Assembly (NCBI GenBank): GCA_037039925.1
Contig: JAXRKP010000278.1
Span: 159,830-223,829 of the forward strand
Direction: 5' to 3'
Origin: Doris montereyensis
Taxonomy: Eukaryota > Mollusca > Gastropoda > Nudibranchia > Dorididae
DNA: 64,000 nucleotides
Shown: one piece after another, positions 1-10,616 of the stretch
Position numbering within the stretch: the stretch's first letter is position 1
Layout of the letters: the number at the start of each line of letters is the position of its first letter
Translations under genes and position numbers: made by a program
The notes under the pieces: generated by a model
Databases searched by the model: none
What the model saw: the letters and a program-made list of their open reading frames with translations, nothing else
Told to the model about the DNA's origin: nothing

Positions 1-1755
1 GAGAGAGAACAGAACTAATGACCGAAATTATGAAGGAATGCGAAGAACACGAAGATTTTGTAGTATGTAAGGATGACGTTGAGCGTATGTTTTCTGGTGT
101 GAATAAGAGGAAAGCGTGTGGACCTGATGGAATGAAGGTCTTCGTCCTGAAACATTGTGCATCACAACTGAGTTCTATTTTTACATTTATTTTTAACGTA
201 TCTATCAAAGAGCACACTTTGCCAACTATTTGGAAAACTTCTGAGGTTATTCCAGTTCCTAAGAAATCTAATGTAAGGGAACTAAATGATTTAAGGCAGG
301 TGGCTCTTACACCTATTGAAAGATTGATTTTGATTGAATTTAAAAAAATGCTTTGTTAAATCTCAAGATTCTATGCAATTTGCATATAAATAGGGAAAAA
401 AGAGGTGTGGAAGATGCAGTTCTTCTATTTTTGGACAATGTTTATAAAACATCTAGAAACGTCTCAAAATTATTATAGAATTTTGTTTGATTTCTCAATC
501 CGCATTCAACACTATTCAACCCCATTTGATTATTACAAATTGCATGAAATGAACGTTAACAAAAATATAGCTTGGATTTTTGACTTTTTGACTTGCAGAC
601 CACAATATGTAAAAATGAAAAAACGTTATATATGTAAAAACACTATTATTAACAGCACATTCATTGATGAAGTCATATCTAATGTACTTTACACTAATAC
701 AGGAGCACCCCAAGGGGCTGTGTTGTCACCTTTTTTATTTACAGCATATGCAAATAATTGTCAGATATCAAATTCATGTAAAACACGTCTTGTCAAATTC
801 GTAGATGATACCACAATTCAAGGCCTAATATCAGATAACGAAAATGAGTGCATAGAAATTATGTAAATTGGTTTGTTAAGTGGTGTGAAGACCATTTCCT
901 ATTGCTAAATGTAAAAAAACCCAAATGAAGTGATAATTGATTTTCGGAATAAAAAAGACCCACTTGACTCCATACTTATTTATGGTGAAAAGGTAGAGGA
1001 AGTAGAACAATATAAATATCTAGGTGTAACTATAGATAATCAACTTAACTGGAAAATCCATTCAAACATTGTACATAAAAGTTGAATTCAGGCTCTGCTT
1101 TTTGCGTAAATTGAAGTATTTCTCTATTGACAACACGCTCTTGGTGCTATTTTACCAATCTATGCTCCAAAGTATCATCTGTTTTTCATTAACTTGTTGG
1201 GATGGGAATACAAGGAACATTAGTAAGGGGAAAATGAATAATATCATTAAGAAAGCGGAAAAGATTTGTAAAGCAACCTTCCTTGATTTTGATTGCCTTT
1301 TTATAACAGTTTGTCAAAGAAAGATTTTGTCCATAAAAAAAGACATGTCCCATCCCCTTTTTGACCAAATTTGTTTCTCAAATAGATCAAAACGCCCCAT
1401 TCCTTTAAGATGCAAAAGCGAAAGATACAAGAATTCATTTATGCCAACATCTATTAGGCTCTTGTAGAGAGTTTTCGTCTCTATGCAAATCATTATTCTG
1501 TTTTGTGTTAATATTAATGCCAATATTGACTTTTCACAATGTTCTGTTTTGTTTTATTCCAATTGATATTGTCTCTGTTATATTTAAACATTATTGATAT
1601 AATATTACATGTATTTATGTATAGGTATATATATATATATATGTATATATAGATGTGTGTGAGGGTGTATAAATTGTTTTTGGTTTTCTTGTTTCTGTAA
1701 CTGACAAAACGATGTGCCTATTTGGACAATAAAAAGTATTGAATTGAAAAAAAAA
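1..1755 (+). mobile_element. 3' part of an L2/CR1-like non-LTR retrotransposon
   Basis: A 5'-truncated (at least by the window edge) LINE copy. Reverse-transcriptase fragments are spread over three frames from position 18 to about 1467, followed by a non-coding 3' end with an AATAAA-like signal (aataaaaag near 1729) and a short tail of the ttgaattgaaaaaa type near 1738-1755. Short A-rich or TTGAA-type tails are usual for L2/CR1-type elements, but the clade call is inference from the look of the C-terminal region. It sits upstream of a DNPH1 exon and so probably lies in a DNPH1 intron. Confidence 0.75.
18..1467 (+). pseudogene. broken LINE reverse transcriptase
   Basis: Three consecutive open segments (18-359, 405-866, 1069-1467) carry RT landmarks in the right order. 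There is an ACGPDG-type motif in the first, TGAPQGAVLSPFLF followed by the catalytic FVDD (a variant of the usual Y/FADD) in the second, and a YLGVTID motif near 1015-1035 in a further frame between the second and third. The last segment is a thumb-like region resembling the C-terminal end of CR1/L2 ORF2. Stops and frameshifts separate the parts, so it is not functional as read. The endonuclease domain would lie upstream of the window. Confidence 0.8.
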
Positions 1756-1762
1756 CAAGTGT

Positions 1763-1875
1763 CTATCCCCAAGTAATGTACTCAATATCAGACCTAGTAT
1801 TGTCCTGATTTGAACCCAAAACCTCAGGATGCCATGTTTGGCAGCCTAACCACCAGGTAACTGATGACACCCATT
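1763..1875 (-). repeat. tRNA-derived SINE head fragment (family B)
   Basis: Read on the minus strand there is a polymerase III B-box-like GGTTCAAATC after a tRNA-like stretch (gtggttaggctgcc). The same head is seen on the plus strand near 45105. It is a fragment ending directly against the LINE tail. Confidence 0.6.
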
Positions 1876-1921
1876 TTGACAATGTGGTAAATTTTATTCC
1901 TTTCCTTGGTTGACTCCTCAG

Positions 1922-2029
1922 TTCTTGTTGCGGAAGTGACTCAGACATCCCTTGGTGTTGGCTATGAAATTGGAAGAGCAACGGCTATGAAAAAGAACAT
2001 TCTTTTGTATCGACTCCAGGCAGAAAAAA
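1922..2029 (+). CDS. DNPH1: DNPH1 internal exon (2'-deoxynucleoside 5'-phosphate N-hydrolase 1)
   Basis: Exon bounded by an acceptor (ctcctcag) and a donor (gtgagt). It translates to a segment containing VAEVTQTSLGVGYEIGRA, which I recognise as the core of DNPH1/Rcl, an enzyme that cleaves the N-glycosidic bond of deoxynucleoside 5'-monophosphates. From family knowledge, the Glu in the VAEV motif is the nucleophile, and it is present here. The exon ends KNILLYRLQAEK plus one base, and its phase fits the exon at 4859. The first exon(s), with the Rossmann-like N-terminus, must lie upstream of the window. Homology is judged by eye. Confidence 0.85.
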
Positions 2030-2456
2030 GTGAGTTGTCTGAGGGGGTTTGTTGTTTTTTTTTTTTTACTTAGCATGTTACACATGTGAGTTTAAATGTG
2101 AGAGGTTGCTCTTGTGTGTTTAAAAATTTTGTTTAGACAAAAACACAGGAGAAGAGGAAGGGTGTTTTCATGCATGTCTTATCCACACACATACTTTCGA
2201 TCATTATACCTGAATGTGTAAAAGAAAAGATTCCGCCATTTCTCTCTTTACGGGTGGAAAATTGAAAACTACGAAAGGACATGTTTTTTCTTTGTTCGTG
2301 TTCAATTGACTATACTCTAGTTTCAATGAGTAAACTAGTAATATAATTTATTAAGTGTTACAACTAGTACACTTTAAAGACATTTCCTGTACTAAAATTA
2401 TAAAAAAAAAACATGCACATTGACAGACTATATACTTGGTAATTGATCTAGTCAAT

Positions 2457-2772
2457 TATTAGGGGGACTCTGTAGTCCAGAGGCAAGGTGTCGGCATCTC
2501 AACCGAAAGGTGGTGGGTTTGAGCCACGCCAACGGTTGAAAAATTTTCTTTCTTTTTCTAGCAAAATCTACCTCCCTGGTCCAGGTTTGTGGATCAACAC
2601 CTAGTCCCATCGGAAACGGATGATAAAAAGGAGGTCCCGTGTGCAGATTACAACACTCTTTTTGCGTTAAAGACTCCTTGGCTGTTTACAGGGCAGTCTG
2701 GGCAATATTATATATCCTGCTCAAAACTCCAAGATCACGTTAGTTGTGGGTGTTGGTACATCAAATCAAGAA
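2457..2772 (+). repeat. SINE family A, near full length
   Basis: tRNA-like head (gtagtccagaggcaaggtg, then gtgggtttgagcc as B box), a T-rich linker, then a body that recurs in the window (tggatcaacacctagtccca ... ccttggctgtttacaggg) and a short tcaaatcaag tail. Other copies: 8591-8725 plus 15585-15790, 16530-17030 and 45895-46225. It lies in the DNPH1 intron. Confidence 0.8.
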
Positions 2773-4044
2773 GGCAATTATTAGAAAGAATCAAAATTGC
2801 TTAAAGATTTATCATTTGAACGTTGTTTAATGCACACAAAAAAACTCTTACTTATTTTTACTGTAAGTAATGTTTTAGAAATTTTCATGCAACAATATTG
2901 TCCTACAGCCTCACTGACTGTTTTGAATTTCCATCTGAGACGGAGAGAATTTGACTGGAGCATGTAAACCCTTTGCTTATCGTCCAATTTGGCTGTGCTC
3001 ATCCGTATTGATTGTCATATTGTACAGTGACAGCCGCATCCCTTGAGATCGTACTTAACGAAATGTCGGCTACAATAAGGCCAATAATAATCCCTCCTTT
3101 TCCCCCTTCTTACTCTTTGTAAAAAACGATTGCTCACTCGATTCGCTTCATTTCGGTTTTTGATTTTTACATGCAAGAATCAGCCTAAATAATCAAATCA
3201 TTGACGCTATGCGTGTGTGTTTGGGAGGCGAGATTGATGACTTGTTGATAACCAGGCTAGCCTGCGTGAGTGGGAGATTGGCTAGTAGGGAAAAGCTCTG
3301 ACTCTGAACCAATCAAAATGGTATTAGTGACTAGCACAACCTCGTTTAAGGCTTGGAGGCTAGGCTAATTTTTCTCCCTGTCGTTCATTTTCTTCTCTTC
3401 TGTGTTAGTGTTCACACCATTGAGTGTAACTTGCCGCTGTACGGTAGGGTGTATCATAAGTGTCATTTCTTTTAGTTTTGTTGCTTCATTCTGATTTATT
3501 GAAATGGCACCCTACATAAAAACCCACAAATCGCAAATGCCGCCTTTTTGTTTGAAAGTAACAAAAATGGATGCTGTTGACATGAGAAAGAAACAAGGGC
3601 AGAGATGTGTGGTGAATGTGGTCTAGTATCAAGCACTCTCTCAACATTTTTGAAAGATAAAGATAAAATTCAAGAGACAGTCAAGCAAGGCTAGCACAAA
3701 CAGAACTGACAACAGACTTCTGAGGTGTTGGTTTTTCTTTTGAGGTTCCCTGACGATTTCGCATTTAACAACGAGATCCTAGCGTGAGCCTCAACGACCT
3801 CATTGAATCCAACTTCCACTGTATCATGTCAGTAACCAGAAAAAAAAAACTAAGTTTTGGCATGAAGTGTCTTCTCAATATATTTCTCTATGCCTTGATG
3901 TTCAAAGTTTAAAAAAAATTAATTTTTTTAAACTTCTTTTGCAGTTGCAGACCATGCAGCAAAGTTTAGTTAGCATGTTTTTAATTGAGAATTTTCACTA
4001 AAAGTCAATAGAATTAAAGATGGATTTATAGTCTTTATACCTTC
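2773..4044. other. DNPH1 intron, no gene seen
   Basis: Unique-looking AT-rich intron sequence. I find no coding exon, RNA gene or strong repeat. Confidence 0.5.
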
Positions 4045-4255
4045 ACAAGTGCAGGCTCACTGACTACATCATATATCACCTAGCAGACCATTTCACTCAG
4101 TCCTTCTCAATTAAGTGAGGAGAGTAGAGTCAAGTGCTTTTCCACTAAGAGTACAACGTTGTGAAAGAAAGCCATCTGTACCAGCCGTGGGGCTTGAACC
4201 AGTGTCGTTCTGATTACACTACAAGTTAAGCTACAACGGTGGCTGTGGCATGACA
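4045..4255 (-). repeat. tRNA-derived repeat, family C, single-copy inner segment
   Basis: Read on the minus strand it has a tRNA-like head with GGTTCAAGCC (B box) near 4190-4200. Its body contains one copy of ccactaagagtacaac, the segment that is expanded into a minisatellite at 36560-37300. The flanking text (gcaggctcac, cagaccatttcactc) is also shared with 36370-36450. Confidence 0.6.
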
Positions 4256-4858
4256 GGAGCAAAATTTTATTTATTTCATTGAATTTTTTGTTTCATATGT
4301 GTTGAATGATGGATAGGACGATTATTTAGAGATATGATGTGCTGGTAAAAAAGATTTCATGAAACGAAGGCAATCGACTGAGAAGTCAATTGTTTCACTG
4401 CCTTTAGCAACCAGCACGAATTTGCCCATGCCTGGTCCTTGTTGGATGTCGTTTTTTTTACAAAGAGAATGAAGGGGGGGGGGGGGGATTTCCATTGTTC
4501 TTGTCGTAGCCGACATTTCGTTGAGTGCAATCTCGGTGGATGCAGCTCCCACTGTATAATTTTCATGGAAAAAATTCTATCCCAGAGGAATTCTCCCATT
4601 ATGCCGCTGTTCCATATATTCTAAGCAGCATTCCAATTATCGGTTTTGACTGTATTTGATGTGGAAGGGGTTGGTTTGTAGAATTTGAAGCGGAAAAAAA
4701 AAGAATGCTAAAAATGAAATAGTTTGTTGTTGTCTGATCTGTCATGATCCTGTGTCATTATTACGTTTTTCACTTGTTTTCAAAAGTCTTTGAGAAAAGA
4801 GCCTGATTATCTTTTATATCTGATTCTTGTTTTATTTTAATTTTTTTATGTCTTCCAG

Positions 4859-4974
4859 GTCTTTCATCCATGATACGTGGAGCTCATAACGGCGAAAGTT
4901 TCATCGTCAAAGACTACAAAGATGTGCCTGAAGCAATTGACTTTCTGAAAACTTACTTTACTAGCGGGAATTGA
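4859..4974 (+). CDS. DNPH1: DNPH1 terminal exon
   Basis: Acceptor tcttccag, then an open frame to TGA at 4972-4974. It encodes SLSSMIRGAHNGESFIVKDY and ends FLKTYFTSGN. The SSMIRGA segment matches the C-terminal substrate-binding loop of DNPH1, where (family knowledge) a Ser from the neighbouring subunit contacts the phosphate. The first codon completes the single base left by the exon ending at 2029, so the two join in frame. The C-terminus is shorter than the mammalian tail. Confidence 0.85.
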
Positions 4975-6240
4975 TAAATATAAAAAAAAATGGCTGATAT
5001 TAAATTGTTACATTTGTTGATATCAGTTTCCTAGCAAATATAAAACATTGATATTTTTTGTTGACATATTGTTAATGTTGTAGATTCCTTAATGTTCGTT
5101 TTGGCTCTTCCTTTTGTGTATTCATAATTACTACTTACAAAACCCAGAGCTGCCAACCAGTACTTTGTTTTAGCTTTGAGTCCGTAAGTATGTATTTACC
5201 TTAATGAGTATGTATATGAGGGTTACATGTATTTTTAACAGAAACCCCAAGTGTTAAAGACATAGACTCAAATAGATTGGAGTGAAAGTCCAGAGAAGAC
5301 ATTCTGAATTCATAATGTGATCGTCGCACTTTGCCAGAAAAGCCAGCAATTGGCTGAATTTTTGTTATCAAGCCTAAAATTCAAGTTAAATGATCAATTT
5401 TTTTTTACATATATACTACTGGCCATCGTGCAAGGTAGAATTAGTTAGCACAGTCAGAGTCCGTTTTTTTATATTTGAAAAGGATGGCAGCTATGCAAAA
5501 ACCTGATATTGATAAGTGTTGGTATTATGTTGATCCATGCCTCTTTTAAACTCTTTATGTCTCCATTTAGGAGTGAGAATCTTTTGATGCAATATACAGT
5601 TTATACAAGATGTGTAATGTATTGTTCTTATCTTATTTGGCGCGAGGCATTGATAGTAGGTACCACAACTGCCCGCTATCGAGCGACGGAACTGGCAGTG
5701 AACACGGCAAAAACTTGAAAAACTTGTCTATCTTTCCACTACAATATCTTTTCACAGAATCGGTTATTTGAAATAAAACAAAAACTACTTAAAAGCTGTC
5801 CTTTTCTTCTTTTTATATGTGTTAAAATTGATAACTGTAACAAATTCACGGCCCGGTGATTCTATTAGATCTAACGCAACTACAAAGCGCTATCTCGCGA
5901 GAGATCGGCATTTTGGCAGCGACCTCAAATTACTTTCGGTTTTCTCGTTCGCTTTCCGCTCGCCGTTTACAGCCGAAAATCGTCGAAAGCCACACGATGT
6001 CAAAGGGAAATAACTACGCTTTCTTTTGATACCAAACAACCTGAGGATTTTAATCAGCAAGAGGTGAAGAGAGCGTTTTGAAATTTTGATTTGCAAAAAA
6101 TGTCCCCTCAGAATCTTAAATTCACACATTGTTTGACATCGTTACAAACTTGATCCTTTACCCTCTTTAATCATATGAACGACATCCAAATCTATCAAAA
6201 AACGGCCAGCGGAACGAGCCTCAAAGAAGACAAAGAAAAC
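4975..6240 (+). other. DNPH1 3' UTR and intergenic region
   Basis: AT-rich sequence after the stop codon. A possible polyadenylation signal AATAAA lies at 5772-5777. From about 5840 to 6000 the sequence becomes richer in CpG (for example ctcgcgagag), which suits a promoter for the small gene that follows. No other gene is evident. Confidence 0.45.
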
Positions 6241-6267
6241 GTCATTCGGCTTCGACGCTTGGGGAAA

Positions 6268-6339
6268 ATGGCGGCTGTTACCAGAGGCGAACCTACTCCG
6301 TTGAAACTTCCACACTTACCTCGCATAAAAATGGATTGA
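6268..6339 (+). promoter_or_regulatory. upstream ORF in a 5' leader exon
   Basis: ATG at 6268 in a good context (aaaATGGCG) opens a 23-codon frame ending TGA at 6337-6339. The exon continues to a donor (TAG|gtatgt) at 6373. It does not join in frame to the next exon, because the frame leading to ATG 6893 has TAA TAG just before the junction. I read it as a uORF in the leader of the gene starting at 6893. Confidence 0.45.
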
Positions 6340-6892
6340 ATTTGTCCATGGAAAAAACTGAAACTGCTAATAGGTATGTTATTTATTTAAGATTTTGAAT
6401 CTTACTTTGAACTAATTGTATAATGTCTATATCAGCGACACAAACATGGAATAATTGGTGTTTCTACTATTTATACTTACTATACTTCGTACTGTGGGCC
6501 GTATGGGGAGGTGATTCTGATTCGAGAATAGCGGGATAGGCCCTACTTTTACTTAGTCGCTATGGATCAGATAGAACTCCCCTAGATGTATCTCTCTTTC
6601 TCTCTCTCTACTATTTACTAAGTGGGGGATTAAGTAACTCTTGTGAATGTCACATCACTACAAATTCTATCGTTCTCTACTTAGATCTATACTATTACTA
6701 TTTATTAGTTACAATTTTACTTTTACTCAGGAGGAGTCAGGAGCACAACAGTCAGATAAATAAAACGATCTCTATAAAAATCCATCAATTGAAGGGGGGG
6801 GGGGGGTGTTCTACATAAATTTCCCAGCAACAAGATATTATTTATTTTCTGTCCATATTTAACAATTTCACATTTTTTTCATATTTCAGAGG

Positions 6893-7045
6893 ATGACATA
6901 TACATTGGGAAAATTTCTTAACACCCCAAGGAAGAGGTCTGCCAAAGAAATCATCCCAGATTTTACTTTCATCGGTGCAGGTGACCCACAGACTGTTGGT
7001 GCAGTTGTATTTTCAGAAGAGGATAACCGGTGCACATTTGCTGAT
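6893..7045 (+). CDS. first coding exon of a small unrecognised protein
   Basis: After an acceptor (atatttcag, exon from 6890) an ATG at 6893 opens 51 codons ending exactly at a strong donor (GAT|gtaagt). The peptide begins MTYTLGKFLNTPRKRSAKE and contains a mixed hydrophobic segment with IPDFTFIGAGDPQTVG. With the exon at 7359 the product would be 67 residues; with the exon at 7255 it would be 60. I do not recognise the family and see no signal peptide or membrane helix. The splice signals and open frame support a real gene. Confidence 0.6.
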
Positions 7046-7254
7046 GTAAGTAGATCTGTTATTTTCTTCTTTTTTTATTCGTATGCGCCATCACATATTT
7101 CTCGAACTCCACAGGACAATATAATTTTTTTCGAGCAATACTAATACCGGTACTATAGCGGCCTATACTATAACTATAAGGTATGAAGGGAAAATGTTGG
7201 GATATGTTCAACCTATTCATCAAATATGTATATTTTTCTTATCCTTATTTTTAG

Positions 7255-7284
7255 CTTCTGGAATGGACATGCAGTAAACCCTGA
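7255..7284 (+). CDS. candidate alternative terminal exon
   Basis: Acceptor ttatttttag, then a short frame LLEWTCSKP and stop TGA at 7282-7284, in the phase needed to follow the exon ending at 7045. It resembles the start of the exon at 7359 (LQEWACRLNP), so it looks like a tandem duplicate of that exon. It could be a decayed duplicate or a second usable 3' end. Confidence 0.4.
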   Translation, partial: LLEWTCSKP

Positions 7285-7358
7285 TATTAGTGATACTCTG
7301 ATTTTGCTCAGCTTTTTCACTTAATTAATTTTTCTTTTCTTTTCTTCTTATTTTTCAG

Positions 7359-7409
7359 CTTCAAGAATGGGCATGCAGACTGAACCCACTTTGTCAAGCG
7401 TTACCTTGA
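7359..7409 (+). CDS. terminal exon of the small unrecognised protein
   Basis: Polypyrimidine tract and acceptor (tatttttcag), then 17 codons LQEWACRLNPLCQALP plus TGA at 7407-7409, in phase with the exon ending at 7045. An AATAAA signal lies about 50 bases downstream (aaaataaatc near 7455). Confidence 0.6.
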   Translation, partial: LQEWACRLNPLCQALP

Positions 7410-8590
7410 GCCGGATTATCATGTTACCTCTTATAGAATCCATACCTATAAGAAAATAAATCAAGGGTCTACAGAATGTTGACGTTTATTGGAATTTTTA
7501 ATCACTACAAATTACAAAATCATGTCTTAACTAATCCAAGCCTCTTTAGTGTACTATGGGAAATATGTTTATTTGATCACTTGTACTGAATAGAGCTAAG
7601 ATTTGTCTTTAATTTGATGTATAATATAGCTAGACAGCTTGTATAGTTCAAAAGTTATTGACATTTTGGTGATCGGAATCCATAATTTTTTCATGCACTT
7701 TAATTTTTAACCGGTAACTTTTTCTTTTCTACCCCCTGACTGGTTTAAGTATGAGAAAGATATGTATTTAATTGTTTTCTTTAAATAGTCCTCAAATGCA
7801 TGTTTATTTTGGTATATAATATGCCTTCATAGCTTCATTAGTTTTCGTTTTATTAAGATTTTAAGTTCCAGATTCCCTAAATTCTAAGATTATTCTGCCG
7901 AGTGGCCGATTTTGACCCTCACCCCACAATCATCCTTCAATAACTTTAAAATGTTTTCACGTATTGCTATGGAAAAAAATAGGCATTGTCTCTATATGCT
8001 TTTAAAGTGATTTACTGAATGCTGACCCAATCATTCCCTTGTGGACATTTTTATGCGGTCCTCAAAATAGCATCTAGAGTGCTGTTCTATGAAAATCCTG
8101 CGTTTTTGGTTAAGTCCAAGGATTTTTTTTTACAATTGCAGTACCTTCGTATCTTTTTTAATATTCATGCTAGCTTATTGTCCTTTATAATTTATGAACT
8201 TGACATACAGTATTTTTGCATTGTTGGATTACTTCCTTATCAAAATCATTCAATTTATATTAATTCAACTGTAAATATTGTCTAAAATAACGTTTTTTCG
8301 AGTCTCGAAAAAACTAAGTCCAAAAATAAACTTTAAAAATTCATAACTTTGTTATTTGTTGGTCGATTGTGATGAAGTAAAGTTTGTTGTTCATGTTTTT
8401 ACAAGTTCTGTCTGATTGTAACATTGTTTTTAAGATATTTCCTAATTGAGAAATTGGTTTGTGGTACCTATTGATAGCCTGTTTGTTAGATTTGGGATCA
8501 TGAGGGGTGGATTTGCATCCTGGCATTGCTAGAAGTAGGTCTCTCGTTTTTTTCCTTTTGCAATGGCATTTTACATGCATTTTTCCTACA
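7410..8590. other. intergenic, nothing recognised
   Basis: AT-rich sequence without convincing exons. A short open frame at 8019-8285 has no splice sites or family resemblance. Confidence 0.5.
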
Positions 8591-8725
8591 AGTGTGGGGA
8601 CTTTGCAGTCCAGGGGCAAGGTGCCAGCCTCTCAACCATAAGGTAGTGGGTTCGAGTCCCGCCGGGTTGAAATATTTTCTTGATTTTTTTCAAAGCGAAA
8701 TCTACCCAAAATCTGGGTCCAGGTA
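8591..8725 (+). repeat. SINE family A, left half (split by the Polinton-like element)
   Basis: tRNA-like head with GGTTCGAGTC B box near 8650, then the linker aaatctaccc ... ggtccaggta. It breaks exactly where the TIR of the element starts. The body resumes at 15585. Confidence 0.85.
8720..8725. repeat. left copy of the 6-bp target-site duplication
   Basis: CAGGTA directly before the element; the same six bases directly follow it at 15585-15590. Six-base duplications are the rule for Maverick/Polinton integration. Confidence 0.85.
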
Positions 8726-9107
8726 AGTAGTAAGAGACTTGTGCGAGTTTGGCTCACCCTCAGAGTTTCAGTTTCGATATCCAGTCTACCCCAGTGGCAT
8801 TTCCCACATGTGCTAGTTTCGGTTTTCGATATCCACGTCGTTAGTATGTTAGGGGTATAAATATCCCACTTTTTTATATTTGAGAGTGCGGAGAGGTCTC
8901 CATATTACCTTATTACTCATACCCCCTCATTTTGTTAAAATGTAAGTCCGCCGCTCACTTACTATATATCTCTAGTACATTTATTGGGTGTATAAATATC
9001 CACACTTTTATTTTAGAGTCTATTGGGTCGCCCCTAAAATGCTATATTACTCGCAAGGCCAAAAGTAAAAAAAAATAAATGCATTTCTGTTTATCTATCT
9101 TAAATAA
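8726..9107 (+). repeat. left terminal inverted repeat
   Basis: Matches the reverse complement of 15205-15584 with few differences. It starts agtagtaagagacttgtgcg and runs to the base before the ATPase start codon. Confidence 0.9.
8856..8998 (+). promoter_or_regulatory. two TATA-like boxes in the left TIR
   Basis: TATAAATA occurs at 8856-8863 and again at 8991-8998, each in the context GTATAAATATCC. The second lies about 110 bases upstream of the ATPase start. Both recur mirrored in the right TIR. A promoter role is inferred from position and symmetry. Confidence 0.5.
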
Positions 9108-9882
9108 ATGGCGAAGAATATTGACTGGGAAGAAGAAACAAATAGAAATAACTCTAAGATGTTATCTAATAGTATTAGAGGTTTAATTGTTGGAAAAAGC
9201 GGCTGTGGTAAGACTTGCTTACTTTTCAATCTATTGTTAGACAAAGACTTATTAGATTATAATAAATTAATTGTATATGGGAAGAGTTTATTTCAATCGA
9301 AATATAAAATAATGAAATGTGGATTTGATAATAATCTGTCTAAAGAAACAATTCTAAATGTATTCAATATTGAAGATGAAATAAAGAAAAATAAAATGTG
9401 TCCTTATGAACTTATAAAACAAACCGATGAAAGAATGAATAATGAGAATCCAATTAAATGTCAATTCTTTGAAAGCACAGATAATATAATTGATCCAAAA
9501 GAATTGAAATCAACAGATAAAAACCTGATGATATTTGATGATGTATTGCTTGAGAAACAAAACACATGTAATGATTATTATACTAGAGGTAGACAGCAAT
9601 GTAAACTGTTTTTATTTGTCACAAAGTTATTTTCGTTTACCAAGACAAACAATTAGGGAAAACAGTAATTTTATATGTCTATTCCAACAAGATAATAAAA
9701 ATATTCAACACATTTATCAAGACCATGCTTCTGAAGATATGGATTTTGAAGAATTTAAATCACTCTGTAAAATCTGTTGGATCCAACCCTTTAATTATTT
9801 AGTTATAGATCATTCATCTTCAGTAAATAATGGTAAATATCGTCATAACTTCGATAACTTTTACATCCCTAAAAATGGATAA
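9108..9882 (+). pseudogene. A32-type DNA-packaging ATPase (one frameshift)
   Basis: ATG at 9108 opens 182 codons. Residues 29-36 are a Walker A motif (GKSGCGKT), and residues 141-145 are a Walker B (MIFDD) preceded by hydrophobic residues. This order and spacing fit the FtsK/HerA-type ATPases that package DNA in Polintons and related viruses. Near 9595, just after a YYTRGR stretch, the family-like reading moves to another frame, which stays open to the TAA at 9880-9882; the original frame ends at 9656. One indel, real or a sequencing error, explains this. The stop overlaps the start of the next gene by eight bases (ATG at 9875), as in compact viral-like genomes. Confidence 0.75.
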
Positions 9883-10616
9883 CGAAACAAAACAACTATT
9901 AAAAGAAAATAATGAACTCTTAAAACAGTTAATTAAGAATACAAGTCCAAAGAAAGATTATCAGATAATTGTTAGCAGGAATGAATCAGATTTCACCACA
10001 CTTTTTAACCCTGAATTAAAATTGGATAAAAATAAAGAATATGAAATTGCATTGGTTGATCTAGAGACATATTATTCATTTCCAAATATATCATCTCATA
10101 ATAATATAATTGAATATGAAAAGCAAGTCAGAAAACAAAACTATTTCATTTCCAGAGGGTTCATATGAATTTAAAGGTTTAGATAAAACAATAGAAAGAC
10201 AATTGAAGGAGAATGATGATGATGACGCATTCACTTTAAAACCAAATCTAAATACATTAAAATCAATTCTTGATATTAAAACTGGATACAAAGTTAAATT
10301 TTTTCATAATAGTAGTATTAAAAGAGTCTTAGGTTTTACTAAAGATGTGTATGGCCCAGGAATACATGAATCTGAAAATGTAGTTAATATTCTAGCAATT
10401 AATTCTATCTTTATTCATATTAATATTATTAATGGGTCAATTGTGAATGGAACTCAAGAAGCTGTGATTTATTCCTTCTTCCCAAAGGTCTCACCAGGTT
10501 ATAAAATAATTCAAAAACCAACAAATCCTATTTATCTACCTGTGGCATTAAACAATATAAGTTTATTATTGGTGATAAAACATTTCATGGAACAAGAGGA
10601 TTATGGAATTTATTAA
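9875..10616 (+). pseudogene. probable virion structural (penton/minor-capsid-like) protein, frameshifted and truncated
   Basis: Starts at ATG 9875 with a short helical or coiled N-terminus (residues about 1-25, rich in E, K, L and N). The frame is left near 10125 and continues in the frame used up to 10616. Later parts include a SFPEGSYEFKGL segment, a VVNILAINSI segment and a FFPKVSPGYKI segment. I associate these with an uncharacterised protein family found next to PolB in invertebrate Polinton-like elements. The many short alternating hydrophobic stretches suit a jelly-roll fold, but the penton assignment is inference. The usual C-terminal strand is missing because the next ORF's domain begins in another frame at about 10530. 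Confidence 0.45.

Noticed and set aside
4439..4624. ORF across a G homopolymer (MLDVVFFTKRMKGGGGDF)
   Set aside because: No splice signals or family resemblance; open on several frames because of the poly-G run.
8591..8670. tRNA gene candidates (also 2460, 16540, 17720, 27724, 45105, 45895)
   Set aside because: Each has B-box-like sequence but no proper cloverleaf, and each is followed by a shared SINE body, so they are SINE heads.
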